The translations under genes and the position numbers were made by a program. Source: Bacillota bacterium (GTDB lineage Bacteria > Bacillota > Bacilli > Paenibacillales > Paenibacillaceae). From it: DNA of 64,000 nucleotides. Of this stretch, positions 38,774 to 48,373 are shown in pieces. The DNA is taken from positions 62,001-126,000 of the forward strand of contig JAEWAQ010000022.1 of assembly GCA_023391635.1 (NCBI GenBank), given 5' to 3'. The notes below the pieces were generated by a model. That model was not told where the DNA came from. It saw nothing but the letters and a program-made list of their open reading frames with translations, and ran no database searches. Within the stretch, counting starts at the first letter, position 1. The number at the start of each line of letters is the position of its first letter.

Positions 38774-41230
38774 CTAGACGCCGGGGGCGGAGCCTTTCTC
38801 GGGAATCGGCATGAGGCCGTCCCCTCGGAGCTGCTTTCCCCATGATTTCAGCCACTCCAGCGGCCAATCGGAGAAAGATGAAACTTCCGCATCCCTGAGC
38901 ATGCGGCGGTATCGCGGCGAATCCTCGAGACTGCGCCGCGGCGGATCGGCTTCGACCGTCCTGGCGTCGCCGCTTGCGCGAATGAATCCGAGTTCGAGGA
39001 AAACCTTCTCCGCGAGCTCGATTGCAGTTTGCGGCAATCCCGTTCGTTTCGCCGTTTCGTGCAGGAAATCAGCGTTATGTACGTCCCATGCACCTTGTTC
39101 GCGGAATCGCTTGTACACACGCGCGAAATCTTCCCGTTTCAGCACATGCGGCGCTTTCCGTGTCGATGTTCGGTCCGCGAACAAGTAAATCGCCGCCCAT
39201 CCCGCCCCATCAAGCAAGAGATGCGCGAGCGAGCGGATGCCGTTCTCGCTTGCAGGCAAGCCGATGAGCACGAGCTTCGGCAGCGAACCGCCAGTCGTGC
39301 AAGCCTCCGATTCCCGAGCCGCTGCCGACTCCCGGGCATCAGGCGCATCGGTGCTCGCGGCATCGCCATATACGAATACGGTCGATCCATATGTATCCGC
39401 CAAAGGCGACAGTTGCTCTGCCATACGCGCAGCAGCGCACCCGATCCGCAGCCCTTCTCCTGCCTCTGCGGCCAGCGCTTTCAGTTGTCGCCCGGTCTCT
39501 CTCTCATCTGCATCCCTGCGATCGATCCAGCGCCATTCGTCGCTTCTAAGGTCCTGAATGGTGAACTGTGCCTTTCTGCGGCCGTTCCACTCGTTCACGG
39601 CAAGCTCCCCGAGCAGATCCAGCTCCCGGCCTTCCGTCAAGCTTTCCGCTATGCCGCCCATGCCGAATCCCACTGCTTCGATCACCCGGCCCGACTGGGC
39701 AACGGTCAAGCGGACATGTTTGCCTTCCTTGCCAAGCAAGCGGCATTCCCGGACGACCGCCCCTTCGACCATCAACCGGGGAACAGGATGCCCGTTGCCG
39801 AACGGTTCGAGCCTGCCAAGCGCTTCCGCCGCGTCCAGCGTCATCTCCTCCAATGAACACGCGAGGTCCGCATGCTTCTTCGGCAGCCAATCTTCCGGCT
39901 GCAGCCGCTCTTCGGCCCATTGGTGAAGCTTTTCCTCCAACTGCGCCAGGCGATCCGTGCGGATCGTCATCCCCGCGGCAGCCTGATGGCCGCCGAAGTG
40001 CTCCATGAGCTCCGAGCAAGCCGTCAGCGCGGCATGCAGATCGAAGCCGTCGATCGAGCGCGCCGATCCCTTCGCAAGACCCGTGTCGGGATCTTCCGCC
40101 AGTACGATCGCCGGAAGATAATGCCGCTCCACCAGCTTCGAGGCGACGAGACCGGCGATGCCTGCATGCCAGCCGGGGCTTGACAGCACGATGACTTTCC
40201 GCCCCTCCTGCCGCTTCTCCTGCCACATCCGCTCCGCCTCTTCGATCGTCGTCTCGACCATGCGCTGTCGCTGGGCATTCAGCCGATCGAGCTCCTGAGC
40301 CAGCGACTCCGCTTCCGCCGGATCGTCCGTCGTCAGCAACCGGACGGCTCCGTCCGCGCGATCCAGCCGGCCTCCGGCATTCAACCTTGGCCCAAGCGCG
40401 AACCCGATGCGACCGCTCGTCAGATCGGCCGGCTCCGTCTTGCACACGGCCGCCAAAGCGCGAATGCCGACGGCCGGCTCGCGCCGGATTCGCGCCAGCC
40501 CCATGCGCACGATCAGACGATTCTCGCCGACGAGCGGCATCAGATCGGCAATCGTGCCGATCGCCGCCAGATCGGACCATTCCGGTACCGGACGGCCGAG
40601 CAGTGCATGCGCGAGCTTGAACGCCACGCCGGCCCCGCACAATCCCTTGTTCGGGTAATCGCAGCCCGGCTGCTTCGGATTGACCAGCGCCGCGGCAATC
40701 GGCAGCTCGGCCGGCGGTTCGTGGTGGTCCGTCACCACGACATCAATGCCGCGCGTACGCGCGTAAGCGATCTGCTCCACTGCGCTGATCCCGTTGTCCA
40801 CGGTTAAGATCAAGTTGACGCCTGCCTCAGCTGCCAGATCAACGGCTGCCGGATTCATGCCGTAGCCTTCCAGGCTGCGATGCGGAATATAAGTGTCGAA
40901 AGTCGCGCCCAAGCGCGTCAGGAGTCTGTGCATCAGTGCGGTGGAAGTGACGCCGTCCGCATCGTAATCGCCGTACACCCGGATCCGTTCGCCGTGCGAG
41001 ATCGCCCGCCGGATGCGTTCGACAGCCGCAGCCATGCCTTTCAGCCGCATCGGATCCTCCAGGGAGTCTGCCTCGGCGGGCTGAAACAATGCTGACGCCT
41101 CGTCTTCCGCGAAGCCCCTGGATACGAGCACGCGAGCGGCCAACAACGGGATGTTCAACCTAACCGACCAATCGCGGGCCAGTTCCTCATTCGGCTGCTG
41201 CCATAGCCAGCGGTATCGCGCCGGTATCAA
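38774..41230 (-). CDS. recJ: Single-stranded-DNA-specific exonuclease RecJ
   Basis: 818 residues. 5'-3' ssDNA exonuclease of recombination and repair. DHH-domain motifs DYDADGVTS (about residue 88), the IPHRSLEGYGM loop and VVTDHHEPP are intact, as is the DHHA1 motif GGHQAAAGMTI (about 415). An OB-fold and a long C-terminal domain of Bacillales type follow. The start is a TTG at 41230 ten bases after GAGAGGAG. A terminator-like hairpin lies directly upstream, so recJ probably has its own promoter or depends on read-through. Confidence 0.93.
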   Translation of the reverse strand: MIPARYRWLWQQPNEELARDWSVRLNIPLLAARVLVSRGFAEDEASALFQPAEADSLEDPMRLKGMAAAVERIRRAISHGERIRVYGDYDADGVTSTALMHRLLTRLGATFDTYIPHRSLEGYGMNPAAVDLAAEAGVNLILTVDNGISAVEQIAYARTRGIDVVVTDHHEPPAELPIAAALVNPKQPGCDYPNKGLCGAGVAFKLAHALLGRPVPEWSDLAAIGTIADLMPLVGENRLIVRMGLARIRREPAVGIRALAAVCKTEPADLTSGRIGFALGPRLNAGGRLDRADGAVRLLTTDDPAEAESLAQELDRLNAQRQRMVETTIEEAERMWQEKRQEGRKVIVLSSPGWHAGIAGLVASKLVERHYLPAIVLAEDPDTGLAKGSARSIDGFDLHAALTACSELMEHFGGHQAAAGMTIRTDRLAQLEEKLHQWAEERLQPEDWLPKKHADLACSLEEMTLDAAEALGRLEPFGNGHPVPRLMVEGAVVRECRLLGKEGKHVRLTVAQSGRVIEAVGFGMGGIAESLTEGRELDLLGELAVNEWNGRRKAQFTIQDLRSDEWRWIDRRDADERETGRQLKALAAEAGEGLRIGCAAARMAEQLSPLADTYGSTVFVYGDAASTDAPDARESAAARESEACTTGGSLPKLVLIGLPASENGIRSLAHLLLDGAGWAAIYLFADRTSTRKAPHVLKREDFARVYKRFREQGAWDVHNADFLHETAKRTGLPQTAIELAEKVFLELGFIRASGDARTVEADPPRRSLEDSPRYRRMLRDAEVSSFSDWPLEWLKSWGKQLRGDGLMPIPEKGSAPGV

Positions 41231-41263
41231 TATCCACGCACTCCTCTCTTGGCGGTTAGGATA

Positions 41264-41296
41264 GAAAATTCCGCCGCCTGAACCGGCGGCGGAATC
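41264..41296 (-). terminator. Intrinsic terminator after the CDF gene, upstream of recJ
   Basis: ATTCCGCCGCC and GGCGGCGGAAT (41269-41279, 41285-41295) pair perfectly around five bases, followed by TTTTC on the minus strand. It is only about 15 bases before the recJ ribosome site. Confidence 0.8.
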
Positions 41297-41323
41297 CATG
41301 AGCCCTACTATTCCTATCGATCC

Positions 41324-42250
41324 TTATTGCACGAGCGTAGGCCATTGTTCATCTTGGTTGGACTTGTACGGATAACCCGGATCGTACGGCTGTACTTGCA
41401 CGACCACTTCGGCAACATGCAGGAACCGCTTCGTCAAGTGCCGCCGGACGCGCTGCGCGATATCCTGGCCTTCCGTCACGCTGATGCGCGGATTGACCAG
41501 AATGACCGTGTCCACGACAACATAATGACCGTGCTCCCGCGCACGCACCTCGTCCACCGAGATGACGCCTTCCGTGCAGCGAATGGCGTCCCGGATCACT
41601 TGCACGTCGACTTCGCAGCAGTTCTCCTGCTCCGTATGGCGCAAGATGCCTTTGGCCAGCAGAATGCCGCTCCGCAGCACCAGTGCCGATACGACGATTC
41701 CCGCTAAAGGATCGAGCACATACAATCCCGGCATACCCAGCCAATCGCCAGCCATAGCGGACGTCGTCCCGGCCAGAGCGACGAGCGATGCCACCCGATC
41801 CGACCGGATCGTGCCCGGTTTATCGGAGCGGATACCCAATTTCGAATCCTGACGGCGCTTGTAATGGATCAAGCATTCCCTTGCCGTCATCCCGGCGGCC
41901 ACGGCTGCGACGGCGCCCCATCCACAGGCTTCATCGGGACCGGCTGCGGCCGATCGGACGGAAGCGATGCCGATTTCGAGTCCCGCGACCAGCAGCAACG
42001 TAGACAGCACCAGCGCAGGCAGCGATTCCGACCGCTGCGGATGCACTTGCGATCTGCGCGTGCCTCTCAGTCCCAGATACGACGAGAACGAGCCGGCACA
42101 GTCCGCCGCCGAATGACAGGCGTCCGCGAGCAACGCCTTGCTGCCCGTCAACCAACCGGCCGCGCCCTTGAACAAGGATACGCCGAGCAGCCCGCATACC
42201 GAAACCAGAGCACCGCGTTCAGCCGACCCGGCCCGCTGATTCATATCCAC
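41324..42250 (-). CDS. Cation diffusion facilitator family transporter
   Basis: 308 residues with six membrane helices and a cytoplasmic domain from about residue 210. SKALLADACHSAADCAGS carries the TM2 metal-site pattern of the family and LYVLDPLAGIVVSALVL the TM5 counterpart. CDF proteins export Zn2+, Mn2+, Co2+ or Fe2+ by proton antiport; the metal cannot be told here. The GTG at 42250, eight bases after AGGAG, is my choice; GTG 42259 and ATG 42244 are alternatives. Confidence 0.85.
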   Translation of the reverse strand: MDMNQRAGSAERGALVSVCGLLGVSLFKGAAGWLTGSKALLADACHSAADCAGSFSSYLGLRGTRRSQVHPQRSESLPALVLSTLLLVAGLEIGIASVRSAAAGPDEACGWGAVAAVAAGMTARECLIHYKRRQDSKLGIRSDKPGTIRSDRVASLVALAGTTSAMAGDWLGMPGLYVLDPLAGIVVSALVLRSGILLAKGILRHTEQENCCEVDVQVIRDAIRCTEGVISVDEVRAREHGHYVVVDTVILVNPRISVTEGQDIAQRVRRHLTKRFLHVAEVVVQVQPYDPGYPYKSNQDEQWPTLVQ

Positions 42251-42338
42251 TTGAGCCACTCCTAACAGAGCCCCCCGTCACTGCCGCGGGCTCGCATCGT
42301 TACCGAACAGCAACGCCTAAGCCTATCCGATCTCTCGC

Positions 42339-43247
42339 TCAACCTGCAGCTTTCGCACGCTTCTTCGGTGCCGAACTTCCCCTTAACAGGAGCCATAGCG
42401 GGCTTGATATGAAAATGGACGAATAAGCGCCGACAAACAGGCCGATGATCATCGCCAGAGAGAACAGCCTGATCGACTCGCTGCCGAAGATGAACAGGCA
42501 AATCGCGGCCACAAGCACGGTGATGACCGTATTGATGGAACGCGTCAACGTTTGCCATATACTGCGGTTAACCAGCAACGCGACATCCGCTGTCGACCTG
42601 ATCTTCGTGAACCGCAGATTTTCCCTGATCCGGTCGAAGATGACGACCGTGTCATTCACGGAATAGCCGATAATCGTCAGAATGGCTACAATGAACGGCA
42701 AGTTTACCTGCCATCCGAAGACGGAGAACATGCCGATGACGATGAGCGCGACATGGGCCAAGCCGGCAACCGCCGCAACGCCGAAGCGCCATTCGAACCG
42801 CACGCTCATATAGAGGATGATACCCAAACAGGCAATCAGCATGCCGATCAAGGCGTTGCGCTGCTGCTCGACGGCAATGTCCGCATCGACGATATTGACC
42901 TCATAGACTGCCTTATCGTCTATTTGCGAGGAGAAATCCGCGCGCAGCGCCTTCTCCTGAGCATCGTCGAGCGCCGCCTTGAACCGGATCGTCAACCGGT
43001 TTGGCGCAGTGGTCAACGCATATTCTCCCAATTCGTGCGCCTTCAGAAACTGCTCGACCGTTGCCTTCTCCACCGGCTGGCTGATCGAAATGTCAACCGA
43101 TGTTCCGGACTGGAAATCGATGCCGTAGTTCAAGCCGCGAACCGCCAAAGAGACAATTCCGATCAACATGACCACGATGGAAATGATATAAAACTTTTTG
43201 CTCGCCTTGACGAAATCAAATTTGTTCACATCATATTCAGAGCGCAC
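42339..43247 (-). CDS. secF: Protein translocase subunit SecF
   Basis: 302 residues: one N-terminal helix, a periplasm-facing P1-like domain and a five-helix bundle. FQSGTSVDI and NDTVVIFDRIREN mark the SecF family. With SecD it uses the proton gradient to help pull proteins through SecYEG. The GTG at 43247 follows GGAGAG by eight bases and overlaps the secD end by 11 bases, so translation is likely coupled. B. subtilis has one fused SecDF; here the genes are separate. Confidence 0.93.
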   Translation of the reverse strand: MRSEYDVNKFDFVKASKKFYIISIVVMLIGIVSLAVRGLNYGIDFQSGTSVDISISQPVEKATVEQFLKAHELGEYALTTAPNRLTIRFKAALDDAQEKALRADFSSQIDDKAVYEVNIVDADIAVEQQRNALIGMLIACLGIILYMSVRFEWRFGVAAVAGLAHVALIVIGMFSVFGWQVNLPFIVAILTIIGYSVNDTVVIFDRIRENLRFTKIRSTADVALLVNRSIWQTLTRSINTVITVLVAAICLFIFGSESIRLFSLAMIIGLFVGAYSSIFISSPLWLLLRGSSAPKKRAKAAG

Positions 43248-44487
43248 GGATATCACTCTCCTTCACGCCGAAATACTTAGGCTTCGAGAACCGTCCGCTG
43301 TCCACAAGCATATGAAGCAGGAAACGCGGGAAAAAGACGTTCGTCACGATATTGATGAGAATGCTCCAGATCAACACGATCGCGAATCCCTTAACGGAGC
43401 CCTGTCCCATATAGAACAATACCCCTCCTGCGATCAGTGTCGTGACGTGTGCATCGATGATCGTTCGGAAACTGTTCTTGGAGCCTGCGCGAAGCGCCGA
43501 ATGAATGGTCTTGCCGCTGCGCAGCTCGTCTTTGATTCGTTCATCCGTGATGATATTGGAGTCGACCGCGATGCCGATCCCCAGCACGAAAGCCGCGATG
43601 CCAGGCAGCGTTAACGTCGCGCCCATCATCCAAAACACGCCCAGCAGCACCCATACATAAATAATCAGGCAGATGCTGGCCACGAAGCCGGGAATGCGGT
43701 AAAAAGCAATCATGAACACGAGAATGAACACGGATGCGATGGCGCCGGCGATCATCGTCTCTTGCAGCGATGCCTTGCCGAGGGTCGCCTCGACGCTCTG
43801 CGTGTACTTCTCCGTCAACTTCAATGGCAGCGCTCCGAGATTGATGATTTCGGCCAGGTTTCTCGCCTTCTCGACAGTCTCCTGTCCTTCGATGACGGCA
43901 GAGCCGTCCGTCAGCGGTACTTGCACGACCGGATCGGTGATCAGTTCGCCGTCCAGCATAATCGCCAGCCGCTTCTGCACCAATCGCGTCGACACTTCCG
44001 CCAGCTTGGTTTTGTCCTTTACTTTAATCGCGACAAGCGGGTTATGCATTTGGTCAAATTCGACTTTTGCCGCGCCTTCCACGAACTCGTCGCCATTGAA
44101 CTCGACTTTGCAATAATCGGTCGCGTTAGCGCATCCATCCGCGCTGCGGAATTCCAGATTCGCCGGACGCTTCATCAGATCGCGAAGCTTCTCTTCGTCC
44201 GCTACGCCGGCGATTTTCACACGAATCCGGTTCTTGCCTTCCGGCGTCACTTCCGGTTCGCCGACGCCGCCCTGGTTGGCGCGCTTCTCCAGGCTCTTCG
44301 CCGTCGTTCGCAATGCTTCCTTGGTGACCGTGCCTCCTTCTGCGATCGGCTGTGCCTCGTACAGAATCTCGAAGCCGCCTTTCAAATCCAGCCCCAGCTT
44401 CGTCTTGTCGAGCAATCCGGGCATCGTCAGCCCCATGACTGCAAACATCACGACAACGACGAGCACGAATGCGAGCAGTCGCTTCAT
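43237..44487 (-). CDS. secD: Protein translocase subunit SecD
   Basis: 416 residues. An N-terminal helix, the GLDLKGGFEILYEA motif, an extracytoplasmic domain with two cysteines (DGCANATDYC) that could form a disulfide, then the five-helix SecD/SecF domain with LPGIAAFVLGIGIAVDSNIITDERIKDE. The ATG at 44487 follows GAAAGGGG. It is shorter than E. coli SecD, as usual in Firmicutes. It is the partner of the overlapping secF. Confidence 0.93.
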   Translation of the reverse strand: MKRLLAFVLVVVVMFAVMGLTMPGLLDKTKLGLDLKGGFEILYEAQPIAEGGTVTKEALRTTAKSLEKRANQGGVGEPEVTPEGKNRIRVKIAGVADEEKLRDLMKRPANLEFRSADGCANATDYCKVEFNGDEFVEGAAKVEFDQMHNPLVAIKVKDKTKLAEVSTRLVQKRLAIMLDGELITDPVVQVPLTDGSAVIEGQETVEKARNLAEIINLGALPLKLTEKYTQSVEATLGKASLQETMIAGAIASVFILVFMIAFYRIPGFVASICLIIYVWVLLGVFWMMGATLTLPGIAAFVLGIGIAVDSNIITDERIKDELRSGKTIHSALRAGSKNSFRTIIDAHVTTLIAGGVLFYMGQGSVKGFAIVLIWSILINIVTNVFFPRFLLHMLVDSGRFSKPKYFGVKESDIRAL

Positions 44488-44620
44488 CCTTGTTGCCGAC
44501 CCCTTTCCGTCCTCAATGTTCCTATTATACCTACGTGCCCAAAAAGAAGTCAATTTGTCCGAAACGCTCGGATTGCGCGCCGGACCACCGCTATGAGCAA
44601 CCGGTATCCGGCGGCTACAA

Positions 44621-44659
44621 GCGAACGGGACCCCACCGTCTGGCGGAAATCCCGTTCGC
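44621..44659 (-). terminator. Hairpin after comN (weak terminator)
   Basis: GCGAACGGGA and TCCCGTTCGC pair perfectly over 10 bp, 10 bases after the comN stop, but no T-run follows on the minus strand. It may stabilise the 3' end or terminate weakly before secD. Confidence 0.45.
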
Positions 44660-44669
44660 GCGCGTCTGT

Positions 44670-45107
44670 CTATCCGCGGTGGTCTCCCCTGTACATGTTC
44701 AAGGTGATATAGTTCATGAACTGCGTCACCTTCAGAGATAAGATATCGTTGACAATCTGATACAGCGGCGGCGTGCCCTTCTTATGGTACTTGTCGCTGA
44801 CGCACTCCCAGACGTCCTGCCCGTTCACGTGCTCGTATCCGATAAGGCGAAATTCCTCCGCTTTGCTCAAGCACAGCTGCTCGATCATCGCATTCATCTC
44901 GTCTTCTTCCAATTGCGCGTCGGCTGGCGCATCTTCCGGCCGGGAGTCCGCTTCTGGAAGATTCTCTTCCAAGGAATGATCCGCTTGCTCGGCGTTTTCC
45001 CTTCCAGATAACAGCCGATCTTTCTCCTCATCCGTTACTGCCGCTGCCGGTTGCCCGTTCAGCACCTCTTCCTCGAGGGATTTCCCCTGCTCGTTCCATT
45101 CCGCCAT
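44670..45107 (-). CDS. comN: Post-transcriptional regulator ComN
   Basis: 145 residues. The C-terminal 70 (MIEQLCLSKAEEFRLIGYEHVNGQ, then DVWECVSDKYHKKGTPPLYQIVNDIL) match the ComN domain, which in B. subtilis controls comE mRNA post-transcriptionally and localises to poles and septa with DivIVA. The N-terminal 75 residues are acidic and low complexity, absent from the short Bacillus protein. GGAGGG lies nine bases before the ATG at 45107. It sits between secD and spoVB, as in B. subtilis. Confidence 0.82.
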   Translation of the reverse strand: MAEWNEQGKSLEEEVLNGQPAAAVTDEEKDRLLSGRENAEQADHSLEENLPEADSRPEDAPADAQLEEDEMNAMIEQLCLSKAEEFRLIGYEHVNGQDVWECVSDKYHKKGTPPLYQIVNDILSLKVTQFMNYITLNMYRGDHRG

Positions 45108-45280
45108 CCCGTCTTTCCCTCCTTGCCTTCTTGCCTTGGTGAGGTCGCTCGCGACGCACCAAAACTTGCCTTGACTTGCCGCAACGAAGTTCCGATTGAA
45201 TTGCCGCTCTTCTGTTATTCGCCATCGGTCGGTCGATTTCCTGCCCGAGACGACGCGAATATACGGCCCATTCCCGCATG

Positions 45281-45310
45281 GCATGAAGCAGGACAACCTC
45301 GGCATACATA
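45281..45310 (+). promoter_or_regulatory. Candidate sigma-E promoter of spoVB
   Basis: GCATGAA (45281-45287), a 15-base spacer and CATACATA (45303-45310) match the sporulation sigma-E pattern, best at the -10 element. spoVB is a mother-cell gene of this regulon in B. subtilis. Confidence 0.5.
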
Positions 45311-45340
45311 TAACATAACCGCTCTTAGGAGGGACAACGC

Positions 45341-46912
45341 TTGTCCGAACGCAAACAAACTTTCATCCATGGTGCCATGATCCTGCTGGCCGCCGGATTG
45401 ATCAATCGGATTCTCGGATTCGTGCCGCGTATCGCCCTGCCCCGCATGATCGGGGCAGAAGGGGTCGGCTTGATCCAGCTCGTCTATCCCTTCATGATCG
45501 TCCTCTTGACCGTCATCGTCGGCGGCTTGCCGCTGGCTGTAGCCAAGCTGGTGGCGGAAGCTGACACGCAGGGCGATGCCTCCGGCGTCAGACGGATCGT
45601 GCGCAGCGCCATGACGCTGGCATTGTCCGCCAGCTTGATCGCATCGGTCGCCTGCGTCGGCCTGGCCGAATGGATCGCCACCGATGTCATGACCGATCCG
45701 CGCGTTCATTCGGCTTTCCTGATCATGATTCCCGTCCTTCCGCTCGCAGCCGTCGCTTCGATCTGGCGGGGGTATTTCCAAGGTAAAATGAACATGCTGC
45801 CGAGCGCTTATTCCTCGACGACAGAAACGCTCGTGCGGATCGTCCTCTCCCTCGGGCTGGCCGCCATGCTGATCCCTTACGGCCTGGAAGCCGCCGCGGG
45901 CGGCGCCGTTCTCGGCATGGTGATCGGCGAACTGGCCGGCTTGCTCGTCCTGTGGCGCCTGGTGTCAAGAGAGCGCCAAATGAACCCTGATTCCAAGGAA
46001 GCAACGGCAGCCGACCGGCACACGATCCCTGCAGGCAGCTCCATCTACCGCAGCCTGCTTGGCATCGCCATTCCCGTCACCGGCAGCCGGTTGATCGGCT
46101 CGCTCTCTTACTTGCTGGAGTCCATCCTGATCGCCCGCAGCCTGGCAGCCGCCGGGTTGACGGCTGCCGCCGCAACCGCGCAATACGGAGCGCTGCAGGG
46201 CATGGTTATTCCCGTGCTGCTGCTGCCCGGCGTCCTGACGCACTCGCTCGCCGTCTCGCTCGTCCCTTCCTTGTCCGATGCCGCTGCACGCGGAGACTGG
46301 CGGACGATCCACAAGCGGCTGAACCAGTCCATGCGGCTCGCGGTCGTCACCGGCGCTCCCTTCATCGTTTTGATGGGACTGCTCGCGGAGCCTTTGTGCC
46401 AGCTGCTGTACGGCGACCACTCGATGGCGGGCATGCTTCGCTGGATGGCGCCGATTGCCGTATTCCTGTACATGCAAGCCCCGCTCCAGGCGGCGCTGCA
46501 AGCGCTCGACCGCCCAGGCACCGCCTTGTTCAATACGTTCGCGGGCGCTGCCGTCAAGCTGGTGTTGATCGTGCAACTGGCCACGCAGCCGGCATTCGGC
46601 ATCCTCGGCGCCGTCATCGCGATCGGCGTCAATATGGTGTTGGTCACGCTGTTGCACTGGTTCAGCGTCGCCAGATTGACCGGCTTCCGCATGGCGCCTT
46701 TCGACTTTTTGAAAGTGAGCGCCGCCATGGTGATGATGGGAGCCGGCGCGCTCTGGTTATGGAATTCTCGCCTCCTGCCGCAAGACAGCCTGAATTTGGC
46801 CGTCTCTTCTTGCGCTTCCATCTTGCTGTACCTGCTCCTGCTGATCGCGATGAAGCTCATCGATCGGCGCGATGCGGCAAGAATCCCGTTCATCGGCAAG
46901 CTGTTCCATTGA
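45341..46912 (+). CDS. spoVB: Stage V sporulation protein B (MOP-family flippase)
   Basis: 523 residues with about 14 membrane helices. The N-terminal INRILGFVPRIALPRMIGAEGVGLIQLVYPF is typical of SpoVB/MurJ-like flippases of the MOP superfamily. SpoVB is needed for spore cortex peptidoglycan synthesis, probably by flipping lipid-linked precursors. It starts at a TTG (45341) with GGAGGG seven bases upstream. It is divergent from comN. Confidence 0.9.
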   Translation: MSERKQTFIHGAMILLAAGLINRILGFVPRIALPRMIGAEGVGLIQLVYPFMIVLLTVIVGGLPLAVAKLVAEADTQGDASGVRRIVRSAMTLALSASLIASVACVGLAEWIATDVMTDPRVHSAFLIMIPVLPLAAVASIWRGYFQGKMNMLPSAYSSTTETLVRIVLSLGLAAMLIPYGLEAAAGGAVLGMVIGELAGLLVLWRLVSRERQMNPDSKEATAADRHTIPAGSSIYRSLLGIAIPVTGSRLIGSLSYLLESILIARSLAAAGLTAAAATAQYGALQGMVIPVLLLPGVLTHSLAVSLVPSLSDAAARGDWRTIHKRLNQSMRLAVVTGAPFIVLMGLLAEPLCQLLYGDHSMAGMLRWMAPIAVFLYMQAPLQAALQALDRPGTALFNTFAGAAVKLVLIVQLATQPAFGILGAVIAIGVNMVLVTLLHWFSVARLTGFRMAPFDFLKVSAAMVMMGAGALWLWNSRLLPQDSLNLAVSSCASILLYLLLLIAMKLIDRRDAARIPFIGKLFH

Positions 46913-46996
46913 GCAGCGGACCGGCGATGCCTGTACTAGCCGGACAGAGCCGGCCATATATATGGAACAAATACGAACGTTCGAGGAGTGGTGCGC

Positions 46997-47398
46997 ATGA
47001 ATCCGCTGTCCCGCATAGGGAAAGTCCGCATTTCGTCTCCCGTCTTCTCCGGCTTGGTCTGGTCCTGCATCTGGCTCGGCATCGGCGCCTTGCTGCTGTC
47101 TGTTCTGCTTGCCGTCAGCTCGCTCAGAGAAGACGGCATTCTTCCGTGGGTGTTCGGCATCCATGGCACGGCTTCCATGGCTGGAGGCTTCGTATCGGCT
47201 CGGCGCTCCGGCCGCAAAGGCTGGTATTTCGGCGCCGTGAGCGGCGCCGTGTACGCGCTGCTCGTCGTGCTCGCAAGCTTCCTCGCGATGGACACCGATT
47301 GGTCGCTGCGCATCGCGGCGCTGCTCGGCGTGACCTGTCTGGCAGGCGCTTTCGGCGGCATGATCGGCGTGAACACGGGAGCGAGGCCAAGCCGCTAA
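46997..47398 (+). CDS. TIGR04086-family membrane protein (YrzE-like)
   Basis: 133 residues with four membrane helices. The pattern SPVFSGLVWSCIWLGIGALLLSVLL, then GFVSARRSGRKGWYFGAVSGAVYALL and GGMIGVNTG fits the TIGR04086/YrzE family, found next to spoVB or yajC in many Bacillales. The function is unknown. The ATG at 46997 lies eight bases after GAGGAG; a GTG three codons earlier is less well placed. Confidence 0.82.
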   Translation: MNPLSRIGKVRISSPVFSGLVWSCIWLGIGALLLSVLLAVSSLREDGILPWVFGIHGTASMAGGFVSARRSGRKGWYFGAVSGAVYALLVVLASFLAMDTDWSLRIAALLGVTCLAGAFGGMIGVNTGARPSR

Positions 47399-47482
47399 TA
47401 TCCGATGGGTCGAATCCGCGTCTTGATATGGTATACTCTAGTTTATACCCGCTCACCATGACGCCTGGAGGATCCGCATACG

Positions 47483-48319
47483 ATGTTCGATTTCCCTCTG
47501 TCCGTACCCATTTACACGGCTCTGGCGACTGCCGTCCTGCTATGGCTGGGCACCGGACGGCAGCCGCTCGATCCGTTGTACCGAATTGTCCGCAAACTAC
47601 TGACCTCTCGCAAATATGTATTGTTTTTGGCGGCGACGGTTTCCATCCTTCTCGTCAACACCTTCGAATTGAAGTGGGAAGACGCCTATGGCGTCCGCTA
47701 CGACCTCACCGGCCCGCTGACCGGCTGGGAGGGAGATTGGCACGTTTGGCTCCAAACGCTGCTCCAGTCCGGAACGTTAACGACTCTATGCGCTTTCTTC
47801 TATGTCGTCGTCTTCCAATCGGTGATCATCGCTTCGCTGGGCATCTACTCTTCCGGAGCAAGCATGAAAATGTACTATGCGTTCTGCACCGCCCTGCTGC
47901 TCAATTACGCGATCGCGCTGCCGATGTACTGGTTCATTCCCGTCAACGAAGCTTGGTTCGCGCATTCGCAGATCCGGTTCCTGATGCTGGACGCCTTTCC
48001 TTCCTTCGAACGGGATTATCGCGGCTTGTCGGGCATCGACAACTGCTTCCCCAGCCTGCACACATCGATTTCCGTCACAATGGCATTGCTCGCTGCCCGC
48101 TCCGGCATTCGCCGCTGGGCGATATTCGCCGGCATCAACGCCGCCGTCATCGTATTCGCCATCTTCTACTTGGGCATACACTGGTTGACCGATGCGATCG
48201 GCGGCATACTGCTTGCGGCATTCAGCGTATGGGTCGGCATGAAAGTCGGCGAGAAGGCGGATCGCTCCGCCTTTCAGCCGGCATCCGAAGCCTCGGCGCA
48301 AACGACGAAAGCCGTCTAG
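47483..48319 (+). CDS. PAP2-superfamily membrane phosphatase/transferase
   Basis: 278 residues, about six membrane helices. The phosphatase motifs are in CFPSLHTSISVTMAL (about residues 189-203) and FYLGIHWLTDAIGG (about 230-243), giving the catalytic His and Asp; the layout resembles the inositolphosphotransferase-like PAP2_3 branch. It probably acts on lipid phosphates or transfers a head group; substrate unknown. GGAGG lies ten bases before the ATG. It is convergent with yajC. Confidence 0.8.
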   Translation: MFDFPLSVPIYTALATAVLLWLGTGRQPLDPLYRIVRKLLTSRKYVLFLAATVSILLVNTFELKWEDAYGVRYDLTGPLTGWEGDWHVWLQTLLQSGTLTTLCAFFYVVVFQSVIIASLGIYSSGASMKMYYAFCTALLLNYAIALPMYWFIPVNEAWFAHSQIRFLMLDAFPSFERDYRGLSGIDNCFPSLHTSISVTMALLAARSGIRRWAIFAGINAAVIVFAIFYLGIHWLTDAIGGILLAAFSVWVGMKVGEKADRSAFQPASEASAQTTKAV

Positions 48320-48373
48320 CGATGCACACGGCATTCGCTTGACGGCTTCAACTCTCGTTAGAATGAATCAAAA

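Noticed and set aside
46396..48342. Plus-strand frame of about 650 codons spanning three genes
   Set aside because: It runs out of frame through spoVB, the YrzE-like gene and PAP2, each of which has proper motifs and ribosome sites.
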